In this document: positions 44,207-56,817 of the stretch, piece after piece
Layout of the letters: each line of letters begins with the position of its first letter
Position numbering within the stretch: the stretch's first letter is position 1
DNA from: Suillus spraguei
Taxonomy: Eukaryota; Basidiomycota; Agaricomycetes; Boletales; Suillaceae
Direction: 5' to 3'
Assembly (NCBI GenBank): GCA_016800925.1
Contig: JABCPU010000288.1
Location: forward strand, 1 to 64,000
DNA length: 64,000 nt
Notes under the pieces: model-generated
What the model saw: only the letters and a program-made list of their open reading frames with translations
What the model was told of the DNA's origin: nothing
Databases searched by the model: none
Made by a program: the position numbers and the translations under genes

Positions 44207-47200
44207 TCAGAAGACATCCAATGAATGTGGACAATCGGCAGCTAGATGGCCGTACCCCTCACAGTCAACACAAAACAAGTCTGACGAATCTCCATTCATC
44301 TTCTTGACTGCATTTTGGTCACGAGAAGGAGGCATGTCGTCCCGCAAAAGGTCGCAAGTGAAGATGTCGTGTCCCGGTCTCTCACAGATCTCACAAACGT
44401 CTTCGCTAGGACTTCGATTAAAGTTGCTTGGAGTGGGTGAACGCTTGCGAGGGGGCAAATCTATTGGTTCGAGGCTGTTCTTTGATGTCTTCTTGTTGTT
44501 CCGTGACAACTTCTCTTTAATGCGCTCGAGTTCTTGCTCGAGTTCATCCTGTAAGAAGCTAGATGAGCATGGTAGCATACTTATATATTGTGGGATGAAG
44601 CTTACTTCGCGATAGATCTATGAATTGAATCAGACTCTGCTCCGCATGCATCGATGACACGTACCTTTGACTCCACGAGTGCTTCTAGCTCACCAATCTC
44701 TTTATTCAACTACATATCGGTTAGTAAGGTATAACAGGAGAGACTGACACGTACATCGTGTGTGACACGGGCGGTCTTCATCTCAGCTTCAGCTAAGCGC
44801 TTGCGTAACTGTTCCAGTTCGTTCTGCGACACAAGTCAGTTTGACAAGCTGAATACCCTACGCGTTGACATACTTCCAACCTAGTTATCTGATCATCACC
44901 AGATACCGGTGCATTGTGCGTTCCAAGAGCAGCCTCTTCCCGCAACAAACTCTGTTCGATGTTCTCTTCCAGTAATTTCAGTTCCTGCAATAAAAAGTAA
45001 AGGATAATTCGTCGGTTATTTGCATGAGTCATACCTGGCGAAGTTGATCAGTCTCTGACATCAAAAGTCTGTTCTCAGACTCCAGTAACTTATTTCGCTG
45101 CGTCACTGCTGAAGTTTCTTGTTGCAAGTCTTGGACAATGTGCCTGTAGTGAAATATGAGTGGCAGAAGAAGAACTTGAGAATAAAACCGACTTGAGACC
45201 CATTACTTCAGCAGATTCCTGCTTAGATGAGGTTGGCGTCCTTGGTGGCTCTTGGATACCATTAACAGGGATGTCGCGGTTAAGTCTCTTCTTCAAAGTG
45301 TCGAGCTCCGATGTACGCTCCTCGAAACCCTTGCGCAAAACAAGCACCTCCTTCTGCACTTGCTCGTACTTCGTTTGCCAATTGGCGTCGTCCTACACTT
45401 GCAACGTCAATGACAATATGTAAAAATAGGTGGCTTCTTACATCAGCTGGTGAGGAGGCCGAAGTAAATTCTGCTGCAGATGATCGTACTTGATTGAGTT
45501 CGTCACGCAGCACTTGAATCTCCTCCGTGAGGCGCATTCGTTCATCAGTTTTGAGTTTCTGCGAGTCGGGAACACCATCTGCTTCCAGTCCAGCCACCTG
45601 ACAGACTAAGTTAAGATGTGAAGTGGCTCGAAGCAAGCCACTCGCAGCAACATCGGATCGCAGATTTTCAATTTCGGCCTGGGCGTTTTCGAGGGCAAGA
45701 GTGCTTTCTCGCAAGGCCTCTTCGACCTCTTCGACGCGACTTTTTGCGAGAGCCTCAGCTTTGAGAACCTGTTCAACAGTCTTGCGCCCCTCGTTGAGCT
45801 CGCTTCGCATCACGTCTTCCTTGTCCTTGAACCGTTTGATTCGCTCACGCACGGCAGCCTCCTCCCGCTCAGATACCGCATGAGCATCTTCGAGAGAGTC
45901 CTCCAATGTTGCAAGTTTGCGTTGCAAGTGCTGTACTTGCTCGCGAAGATTCTCGTTGTCGATTTCAGCAGCGGAAGTGGCGCGTTGGAGGACGGCGCTT
46001 GGAGACAGCGGAGTTGAGGCCTTTTTAACTTGGTCCTCGAGAAATACGACTCGGTCCTCAAGCTCATATCGGCGCAAATCTGCCGTGCTGAGACGTTCTT
46101 CGTACAACGCAATTGTTTCCTAAAGTAATGGTCAAGTTCGTGTCAGTTCAAATGCAACGTAGCTGACCTGGCCAGCCTGACGAAGTTCATCAATCTGTGC
46201 GTTTAATTCTTTTCTGTCCGCCTCTAATTCGCCCGACACCTTCTCCAATCGACCTTCTAGAAGCCCGATTTCGTCATTCTTAGCCTTCAGTAGCGCATCC
46301 CTATCATGCTCAACACCCTCTTTCACCGCGATTGCCTCCTTGAGACTTTTGACGAGTGAATCACTCGTATCAAGTTTGGCCTGTAAGTCTGCGACACGAG
46401 CCTCGTTCTCGTTCTTGATGCGTTCTAGTTCAGACGTTGTTTTCAGCGCGGCGCGTTCAAGAGATTCAATCTTCGACTCTCGTTCGGTGAGTTTACGCTC
46501 GAGAATGCGGAGCTGGTTCTCTGTGGAGGAAACAGAGGCGAGAGCTGCATTGCGCTCAGATTCCAATGTTTGGACTAGCGCGACGTCTGTACGAGCAGCC
46601 TCAGCAGCATCGCGAAGGAAAACATTCTCGCGCTCGAGAGATTTTAAACGAGAATGTAGAACATCCTTTTGCAAGTCATTTCCGGGGAAAGCATGTTGAA
46701 GGGAGGAGGACGGTCGAGATGGACTAGGGGCACTGGTCTTCGGTGGTGAAATAGACTGCCCTGAAAGGAGCTGGTTAATCTTATCTTGCAAAGCCTGTGA
46801 AGAAGCAGTCAAGTCCATTGAAGAGCGTAGCTGAACACGCGACGCTGGGCCCTCATGGGCGAGGTCGGGGCCATCATTCAAGGAATAAGTAGACGTAAAG
46901 GATGCTGATCGGGCAGGCGAGGCTGGAGGTGGCATAGCAATTGCGCTAGGTATCCTTGGGCGTGGGGTGTTTAGAGAAGGGCGACCTTTGAGGCCAGGGG
47001 TGAGTGTGCCGCTGTACACATTGGGTGCACGAGGAGCAGTGCCAGCCTTTGGTGTAGTAAATGGAGAATCTGAAGGGTGTGTATTCAAATCAACAGCTGG
47101 TGGTCCGGGTGATAGCGAAGATGGGGAATGAAGAGTATACTCCGAGGTACCATCGCCATTGGATTTCAATTGTTTGGCTGTGAGACCAACGTATTTGGAG

Positions 47201-48172
47201 GCCCTTGAACCTGAAGTAATTTGAGTGTCTAATCCAGGTCTTCTCGGCGATTGTGACAAGCCCAAATGTGGAGTTGGCTTCGTTTTACGAGCTGCAGGAG
47301 TCGTGCCAGCGTTGGAGCGGCTATAGAGGTTGGACGGGGTAATGCGCCCGCTTCCAAAAGATAGTGAATGTGAGGGAGTGACTCTACCAGAAAAGGATGG
47401 TGTTATGCGACCACCGCGAGAGGAGGCGACTGAGGGAGGCCGGTAGCTAGAAGGCATTGTGGGAGCAGAGAGCTTCGCTGTAGCAACGAAAACACCGCAA
47501 TTTTGGGGACACACAAAGTACCGTTTCCTGCAGAAGCAGTCTTAGCAAGATACTCTGCAACTGTTACTGTACACGGACACTGCTAGCAGTCATCAGGGAA
47601 CAGAAAACTCACCCCCCAACAGATCCATCATTCTTTCCTTTACCTGAAAAACCTCCGCTGAGTTCGACCCCTGCCCACAGGCCGGATTTACCGTCGATCT
47701 CTCCAATATACCTTAGGCAGCCCTCGAACCCCAAAGACTCTATCCTGACGCTGTCACCGACTTCGAATATTTTCCCGGCTCGACTTACGCTACGGGTAAA
47801 AACGTCTGATTGTCTGCTTGGAGCACGTGGTGCCGGAGTCTTGGTTCTACTCTGTGCAAATGCAGAGGTTGAAGCGACTGAGGGAGGACGACCAGTTACA
47901 GAACGACGGCCTGATTGCAACGTTGCGAAACTTGAATTTGGAGAAGAGGACGAAGGAGAAGTATTGGAAATAGTGCTGGTGCGATGTTGTGCAGGATCAT
48001 TGGCCTTGATCGCGTTTACAAATGCACGGGACATGAACTCCACATCAGAATCAAAGGCGGTTTGAGAATTGACGGACGATGAAGAACGGAATCTGCCTGG
48101 AGTGGGGATGCCACTAGACTTTCCAGGAGTCGGAATACCTGATATTCTGGGTTTTCCTGGCGTTATCGACAT
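44207..48172 (-). CDS. CLIP-170-like CAP-Gly microtubule plus-end protein
   Basis: Ten exons (48172-47613, 47527-46168, 46119-45442, 45392-45193, 45143-45035, 44984-44874, 44823-44755, 44709-44665, 44618-44607, 44548-44207) sum to a whole frame of 1161 residues. The N-terminus is a Ser/Pro-rich basic region with repeated GIPTPGK words. A CAP-Gly domain follows at about residues 135-205 (VGDSVRIESLGFEGCLRYIG, GLWAGVELSG, the split GKNDGS-VGGKRYFVCPQNCG-VFV). It has the GKNDG motif that binds the C-terminal EEY/F of alpha-tubulin and EB1. Next come a Ser-rich linker and about 700 residues of coiled coil. The C-terminus has two CCHC-type zinc knuckles (CEICERPGHDIFTC and CVDCEGYGHLAADC), as in CLIP-170 and yeast Tip1/Bik1. 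The role is tracking of growing microtubule ends. Intron 1 splits the CAP-Gly motif. Confidence 0.92.
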
Positions 48173-48279
48173 TCTGAAGGATCACAAGTTACTTGTAGGC
48201 ACTTGTCGAGCACAACCTTAAATGGTCACATGACTTGGATGAGCATGATCGCCCGTGAGTTTTAGTAGTACTCTTCAAC
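48173..48279. promoter_or_regulatory. Short bidirectional promoter between CLIP-like gene and bL34m
   Basis: Only 107 bp separate the two divergent start codons. There is no TATA box close to either ATG. The region must hold both 5' leaders and promoter elements, so coupled or mutually constrained transcription is likely. This is inferred from spacing alone. Confidence 0.5.
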
Positions 48280-48594
48280 ATGTTTCTTCAACTTCTTGGA
48301 GCGCTTCGTAGACCGTTGCTCAGTTTACCATCATTCACTGCGGTGAATACAATTATTCCGGCGTCGCGCTCTATTCTAATCAATCGCGCGCTACTTGTAC
48401 CACAAACACTCTCGCTACCTTCACTATGTGACGCGCTCGGTCAGAGACGTTTTGCCTCTCGTGGTACCGAGTACCAACCTTCGCAGCGAAAGCGCAAAAG
48501 AAAACACGGCTTTCTTGCTCGGAAAAAAACCGCAACTGGCAGAAAGATTTTAGCCAGACGACTACTCAAGGGACGCAGGTTCTTGAGTCATTGA
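48280..48594 (+). CDS. MRPL34: Mitochondrial ribosomal protein bL34m
   Basis: A single-exon gene for 104 residues. The first 60 or so residues are Ser/Leu/Arg-rich without acidic residues, as in a mitochondrial targeting peptide. The C-terminal 44 residues are the bL34 signature: [37 protein letters not shown]. bL34 sits in the large subunit of the mitochondrial ribosome near the exit tunnel rim. A GTATGT...TTTAG pair at 48601-48651, just after the stop, may be a 3' UTR intron. The stop lies 226 bp from the convergent CLASP-like stop. Confidence 0.93.
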   Translation: MFLQLLGALRRPLLSLPSFTAVNTIIPASRSILINRALLVPQTLSLPSLCDALGQRRFASRGTEYQPSQRKRKRKHGFLARKKTATGRKILARRLLKGRRFLSH

Positions 48595-48820
48595 TGGATG
48601 GTATGTCTTTCCCTCCTGGTCTCTGACACACTGATTGACCATAAATTTAGGTTAGCACACCAATATTTCAAGTTGTAGTGGTCTCGTATGCAGATTGAAT
48701 ATAAGGAAGATTCAAGACAGTTGATTTTTCTGCAGGGATGATGCTTCCAAAGTTCCACATCGTGCTCTAGTATGCTGATGTAATTAATTCAAAGTCAATC
48801 ATTACAAGAGTGCATGTGGT

Positions 48821-51058
48821 CTAGTTGATATCCATCACTTCCAATGCCTGTCGTGCCGTAATGTCCTGAACGACACCAGCGTAGGGTATGTCTTTGTGAG
48901 CTGTTGGGCTGTCTGGGTGGTATGTGTGAGAAATAATTTCAGTTATATAGGCTTGGGGAGGTGAGAGCGGTGATGAAGGTGTAAATAGGAATCCACGTTG
49001 AATGGATGAAAGGAGAGCTGTTATAGGTGTTTTGGACGGGGACCCTTGGAAGTCTACGTTGCGCGAAGGCGTAGTTTCAATCGAGGGGGACGGAGGACTA
49101 TCTCCTGCGACGTGTGTATTATCGTCAGTGACTTGCGCAAATTGCCCTCCTGGTGCTGGTGGCTCGAGCTGGGGTGACTGACAGGGACTACAGGGTGGGG
49201 AAGATGGCAGAGGCACTGCAGCAGGACATACAGTGGGACTGGGAGGCAATGGTACGTGTTCCGGTGCGGGCTTGCTAGTATCAGAACTCTTCAACCCGCC
49301 CGGCTTGGGACGTATCGAGAGTCCCTTGACGACGGGTTTGGATGTTTTGCCCGACGACCGTCCTCCCCACACCGGCTTTTTCTGACCAATGGCTTGCTGG
49401 CTAGAACGACCTGGTTCAGCAACCTGCTTGCGGGAAGTCTGCTGTTTCTCAGCATGCATGGTCGGTGATCGTGACCGGCCAAACCGAGTAGTCGTACTCT
49501 TGGTCATCGGATGATCTAATTTTGTCATTGGGCGTGGTCCCGTCCGAGATGAAGGTCTGGTCGTAGCAGTGACCGCTGACGACACAGCACGAGCTGGGAT
49601 AGTTAAGTGAACTTTTGTGGTTACGAGGTCCTTCTGCGGATCTCGTTTCGAAACGAGAGATTGTGTGAGTGAATTAACAGAAGTAGGCTTGGCTGAAGGA
49701 GGACCCGTTTTCGAAGCCGTGCGTGTTGTCGTGGTGTCATCAGTTTCTGGTAAAGGAGCGGTAGGAATGAGAACTCTTCGAGCTCCTCCTCCAACACGGG
49801 GTTTCTCGTCGTGTGACTTCAATACAGTGCCCACTCGCTGAGGGCCCTGCATAGTGGAAACCGGTGGATACAGAATATCCTTCCGTCGATTTGTATTTTG
49901 TATAGTGGATGGACCTGTTTCTACCGACGAGGGACGGAGTGCACCTTGGCGAGATGTTTCCCTCACTGACGGTCCCGCAATTGCACTAGAGGTTGCTTGA
50001 CTGGACACAGCACGCAGCCTTGCTGCAGGTACCTCTCGCGGCGGCTCAGAGCTAGGAGGACGTGTTGGTCTCTCTGCCTGTTTCCCGGAAACACGAGTGA
50101 CGATAGCGCACTGCGTGGATGGAGCTCTGGAATGAGAGCTCGTCTTCTGAGCCTGGAGGGACCCGATTGGCTTTGAGGTCACTCTTCCTGTCGCTGCAGG
50201 ACCACGAGAAATTGCTTGTGAAGCCAACCGTGAAGCAACTGTCCCTTGCACATCTAAGTACTTCTTGATGACAGGGGTTAAGGGTGTAATGAAACTGAAT
50301 CATGTATGTCAGGGATGGATGTCACAAGTGAAGGCTTTAGGGACCAACCTTTCCACACGATCAGGTAAAAGGGCTTTATATGCCTCAAAAATCAATTTTC
50401 CCACTCTTCTAACGTCTGCACTGGCATCCCGAGCAGTCAACTTGATAACATCTTCAATAAGTCGGGCACGCGTATCTTTCTCAATATCAGGAGGGTTGAA
50501 GCAGTTCAGGCAAGCGAGGACACCCTCTGCAGCCACTAAACGCAGAGAAGCCGACTTTTGAGTTAAAGAGTCTGCAAGATACGGTAGAATGGAAGGCAGT
50601 TGAGTATTTTCAATCGCAGCGAGAATGCACGCCTTTGCTCGACTTGTGAACACCTTGTTAGTTCGGCCACAAAGTCCAAGAAGAGTCGGCATAAACAGCG
50701 ATACGAGGGGCTCGAATGAAGAGCCCAAACCGGCTAACAGAGCATTCACAAGTTCGATAGTAGAACCTGACAGTCTACTGCGCTCTGAATTCATAGCGTG
50801 GTTGATGGGTCTGGAAAGCGAACGTATACCAGCAACCATTTCCGTGGCGAAGTCGCATCCGCCGCTGTTGCAACATTGGGTAAGCTGCACAATACCCTGC
50901 TCGATCTTGTCCCATGACTCCTCTGTCTCTTCAAGGGAGACCTTCCCACGGACAACTTCAAGTTCTGCGTTCAAAGTTGCTGGAGAACCACACTGCGGGA
51001 AATATAAGGGAGCAGAATGGATAATTATTAATGCATTTCCCACCTTTCTCTTGGACAT
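48821..51058 (-). CDS. CLASP-like TOG-domain microtubule-binding protein
   Basis: Three exons (51058-51044, 50992-50349, 50294-48821) encode 710 residues. Residues 15 to about 245 are helical HEAT-type repeats of the CLASP N-terminal TOG family: EESWDKIEQGIVQL, IELVNALLAGLGSSFEPLVS, FMPTLLGLCGRTNKVFTSRA, LPYLADSLTQKSASLRLVAA, RLIEDVIKLTARDASADVRR, FEAYKALLPDRVESFITPL. The rest is basic, Ser/Pro/Thr-rich and disordered, with many SR, TRP and PSSP words expected to bind the microtubule lattice. CLASPs rescue microtubules and stabilise spindle and cortical arrays, and they bind CLIPs. Exon 1 is only 15 nt. With a single TOG domain and no C-terminal CLIP-binding helical domain, the protein is shorter than S. 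pombe or animal CLASP, so a TOG-domain relative is the safer name. Confidence 0.8.
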
Positions 51059-51418
51059 GTAAGTATCAGGTCGTTGTGATGAGGATGTGGTTACAAAATG
51101 AAGCGACGAGCAAGTTCAAATCAGTCCTGTCGCGGTGGCATGCCACACGCGCCGCAGGCCACGTGATCGCGGATGGCGGAATTTGCCGGGAAGTTGTGTC
51201 TCAGCACTCACCCATCGCTCACTGTCATACCCAGCGTCAAGGCTATCCTGAGGAACGATTGAACGAAGGTGAGCCTATTTTCATGCATGCACCAATTCGT
51301 TAGGAGATTCTTTACTTGGATGGGAAGATTCAGAAGAGTTTGAGACAGGTCTCCGCTGGATGGATGGTTTTCCCTGTGGATAACAGACTTATGAAATCTT
51401 CACCTGCAGATCGCTACC
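51059..51418. promoter_or_regulatory. Divergent intergenic region between CLASP-like and uS13 genes
   Basis: 360 bp between two divergent starts. Short open frames cross it but have no family. It must contain the strong promoter of a ribosomal protein gene. No specific element is asserted. Confidence 0.4.
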
Positions 51419-52040
51419 ATGTCCCTCGTTGTTCCCGAAGCGCACCAGCAGTTTCAGGTACGTTTACTTTGAGCCTTATTTCTACTTTCAATTTACACCA
51501 TCCACAGCACATTCTCCGTCTGCTCAATACTAATGTTGACGGAAAGCGTAAAATTATGTACGCTCTAACGGAGATCAAGGGTGTTGGACGTCGTTACTCC
51601 AACCTTGTTTGCAAGAAGGCAGATGTTGATCTCAACAAGCGGTATGTACTTCGACTTTGTGGTATGTAACTTACTCATATAGTTGTATAGTGCCGGTGAA
51701 TTGAACTCTGACGAGCTTGAGCGTATTGTCACGATTATCCAAAATCCCACTCAATTCAAAATCCCCACATGGTTTCTGAACAGACAGAAGGACATTGTAG
51801 ACGGCAAGGACTCGCAGATCCTTTCCAATGGTGTCGATTCAAAGTTGCGTGATGACCTTGAGCGATTGAAGAAGATTCGTGCCCACCGTGGTCTCAGACA
51901 TTTCTGGGGTTTGCGGGTGCGTGGGCAACACACAAAAACCACTGGTAAGCTGCTTGTTCCCGCTTTCTACTATTTCATTGTTGAAGCGTGGTGCAGGCCG
52001 TCGCGGGAAAACTGTCGGTGTGTCGAAGAAACGGGGTTAG
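51419..52040 (+). CDS. RPS18: 40S ribosomal protein uS13 (S18)
   Basis: Exons 51419-51457, 51508-51641, 51691-51944 and 51997-52040 join to 156 residues, the expected size. It starts [17 protein letters not shown], contains [39 protein letters not shown] and [20 protein letters not shown], and ends [13 protein letters not shown]. uS13 lies in the head of the small subunit and contacts the P-site tRNA through its basic C-terminal tail. All three introns have GT-AG ends with clean phase, and no defect is seen. The first intron falls after codon 13, a common place in fungal ribosomal protein genes. Confidence 0.97.
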
Positions 52041-52975
52041 ATGTTATTGCATTATTCATGTTCTCTCTATGTTTGTTCCTATATGATACTACCCACAATC
52101 ACTCGGGAGATTGGGCCTTCTCAAAAACGCTGGAATGAAACCTGCTCTCACCTTATTCGCGTGTAACGACTGCGGACCAGGTATGTGTATGAGAGTCGAA
52201 CATTAGAAAGGAGAGTTAAAATGAGTGTATCCTCTGTGTGCAGTGTAAGTGTGTAGTTGCTACAACCCTTGCAACTGAAGCTGAAGAACGGTCTAACATT
52301 TGTATTCCATACCCATACACTACACAGTAATTGTCACGGACTAACATTTCATTACATCCTTCTTTATCTCCTACACATTGAAAGTGCGCTATGACATAAT
52401 GTGAGCGATTCTGTGGAGCCAGCGTCTTTCTCAGCCGCTAGCACCATAACTGACCTAGCTGGAGATCAGGAAACACTTGGGTCCGTGATCCTGAGGATAA
52501 ACACTGATATTTGACGCAGTGACTTGTGGAATGGAGGTAATGGAGCTGGCCATTGGCTAGGGTAGGTTGCTATATCTGGACGAGTGTTAGTAAACTTGAT
52601 GCACGATGACCGAATGGAACTCCTTGCAACGTTGGACATCATTATATAATTGCAAATCTCGTAGTCGATGCTCCCATGCCAGCTGGACTTCGAAGCCTGG
52701 TATTTGACAGCAAGAGGTACGAGTAACACGGATGATAGGGGGCAGGGAGTCCTCAGCTACCCCTTTCGTGAACGTAACCTCGATGTCCTAGCCAGGGAAT
52801 ATCATCGTTTATTTTGTTAATATTAAATATTCGTCATTCCCAGGATTTTACCAATAAGGATTTTTATTACGATCTATATCTTGTGATCAATCGATTGTGA
52901 CTCGTTTTGACTGTCCTATACTCTTAAATTCTCTCTCAACCTTGATTTATTCGTCGTTTCCTCAAAAACTATAAA
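52041..52975. other. Intergenic region, no gene seen
   Basis: Holds the uS13 3' region and the homocitrate synthase upstream region. From 52800 the DNA is AT-rich, with pyrimidine-rich runs before the ATG at 52976. Open frames are short and without family. Confidence 0.5.
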
Positions 52976-54684
<1,709 letters not shown>

Positions 54685-55236
54685 AAATAGTTGTATGAGG
54701 TTGTCTTAACCTGGCGAAAAAAAGTTGACCGGTTGGTCGTCTTGTATCATAATGACACTGTAGATCAGTGTCTATTCCTATCTAACGTTTAACATTTGTA
54801 CCGGACTTTGTAACACCGTGGCCGTGATTTTAATGAGACTCTGGTATGTAGAATGTGCTCAGTGAAGTAGCTAATCAATTGGAGCAAATTTGAGTGCCAT
54901 AGACAATGATCACAGCTAGCAGGCAGTCGCGAAGTCACCCTAGGGGATATACTGTTGAATGTGAATCACCTTGCTCCGCAAGGTCAGGTTGTCATGTTAA
55001 ATCGGAGTTAAACTTGTTTAACTAAGTTGAATCGATTCGCGACGCTGGTCGAAACAACCTCGTGACTCTGCGTCATACTTAGAGGCCCCTTTACCAATTA
55101 GATAAAGTGTCTGACTGATCAGTCGGTTTTGATCTGCACGTCGCACACTTGTCTGCTGAGCACCGTCTGCTCGTGCACATTCAGCACCATTTTATTTCGT
55201 GTGATCTTGAATTTCTTTAAAATTCGGTCATACTTT

Positions 55237-55238
<2 letters not shown>
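54685..55238. other. 3' region of homocitrate synthase and upstream DNA; no gene seen
   Basis: No supported open frame. The segment leads into a 41-base T run that begins the low-complexity zone before the DIRS-like element. Confidence 0.4.
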
Positions 55239-55280
<42 letters not shown>

Positions 55281-55342
55281 ATCATATTATTTTATTTTTT
55301 TTTTTTTTTATTTTTTGATTTATTTCTTTTAAATATTCGGTT
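55239..55342. repeat. T-homopolymer (41 T) and T-rich tract
   Basis: Uninterrupted T from 55239 to 55279, then gatcatattatttta and a second T run of about 14. Polymerase slippage and assembly uncertainty are expected here. An A-rich stretch at 59561-59605, after the recombinase gene, mirrors it on the other side of the retroelement. Confidence 0.9.
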
Positions 55343-55362
55343 TTTCTATTACTTCCAATCAT

Positions 55363-56637
55363 ATGTCAGATCCAGGTAACTCATATACAAATGCCAGCAA
55401 TCCGACACAAACACAAGCATCTCTCAGAGGACCTGGAATACGGGGGTCTTCAGTTGAAACCGAGCCTGATAGAGCGCATCTACCCCAACAAGACATGGCA
55501 AAGAGATGCCTCGATGTCATCCAAGATTTCAGGTCTGCCAAAGGAACGAAATTTGATGCCTCCTATGTTATCTGTGGGATCATCAAAGAAAGCTTACCCC
55601 TTGGCTCAGGGGAAGACCCGTCCGTTATCGCGGCTATCTACCTTACAATGCTCGATGAATGGGAGTCAGAACAAAATCAGGCTGGACAAAGAGCAGCGGG
55701 CACATCCAGAGTACGATGTTCAGCAGAACCAACGTCTGATCCCACACAGATTGAAGAAGAGTTTACTGCAGAGGATAACAGGAGTCAACAAGTCAGCGTC
55801 GAGCCAGGAGAACCTGCTCGGAAATACCTAAACTTGACTTTACCTGTCTTGAACTCAAATCAACAGTTAATGAGGAACCATCCAGGCCCCTATCAGCAAA
55901 CCTCAGACAAACTGTCCGCATCTTACAAAATTGGGCACAGGATCAGAAACAAGCCAAACTCAAACTCATGTATCATGAACGAGTCCAGAGTTTTATGAAT
56001 CGGATGGGCTGATATCATTGCCGGACAAAGCCTCAATCTTGATGCCATCCACACCATCATCACTACATCAAGATCAGTTGATAAACATACAGAATCCATC
56101 GGAGATGTTGAATTTACCTACGGAGTCTCTGAAACGGCCACAAAGAAAATTACCAAGCAAGGCCACTGGAATGCTGCATGGAACAGAGCCTCACGAGCTC
56201 TCAAATTTGCTTTCCCATTCCGACAGGCTGAACTTAATGCCTACTCGGAACACATTAATGAACAATTCGATCAACAATCGGAAAGCTGCCATGAACGAGT
56301 CATCAGATATGACAAATCTGTCAGATTCAGAGTTGGAAACACTCGCAGGTATGAATTGTCAGACTTTGAGTGCTTCAGGGACATCTACAGCTCTCACTTC
56401 TCCGCTGGAGGAAGACTGCATAATGAAATGGAGGAATCTAACAAATCCACTGGAGGAGGTCGAGAAAATGTCACCAAACGAGAACCCTGCCGTAAATGGA
56501 ATAATGGTGAATGCACACGCAGTGCAGCCACCTGTCGTTACGCACACATCTGCAATGTCGAACAAAATGGACGTATCTGTGCCCGTCGTCATGTCAAAAC
56601 AAAACATCATGAGGATGGGAACACTAAATCAGCCTGA
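55363..56637 (+). pseudogene. DIRS-like gag with CCCH zinc finger
   Basis: The first part (MSDPGNSYTNASN onward) includes CLDVIQDFRSAKGTKFDASY and PSVIAAIYLTMLDEWESEQ. A frame change near 55840 gives NLRQTVRILQNWAQDQKQAK, and a second near 56005 restores the first frame with ADIIAGQSLNLDAIHTIITT, QGHWNAAWNRASRALKFAFP and AELNAYSEHINEQF. The C-terminus has CRKWNNGECTRSAATCRYAH, a C-x7-C-x6-C-x3-H finger followed by another Cys/His cluster. A nucleic-acid-binding capsid-like role is inferred. The two frameshifts make it defective. Confidence 0.7.
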
Positions 56638-56817
56638 AAAATACCTTAAACGTCCGCGTTTTCGCCGAGGGCTGATTTGGTCGCCAACTGATAATTCATT
56701 TAGCCCAACCGCACATTCTACAGAGTATGCAGATCCTGTCCCAGAGGCTCCTACTTACCTTATGGACAGTGATGCAGCCGCACAGTATGCAATCATCCAG
56801 ATCTCTTCAAAATAGTA

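Noticed and set aside
45623..45883. Plus-strand frames opposite the CLIP-like gene
   Set aside because: Shadow frames of the coiled-coil coding strand; Ser/Arg-rich antisense of Glu/Leu heptads.
51031..51303. Gene between the CLASP-like and uS13 genes
   Set aside because: The frame overlaps the CLASP start region on the opposite strand and has no family, so it is treated as promoter DNA.
51565..51942. Minus-strand frames within the uS13 gene
   Set aside because: Antisense shadows of conserved ribosomal protein exons.
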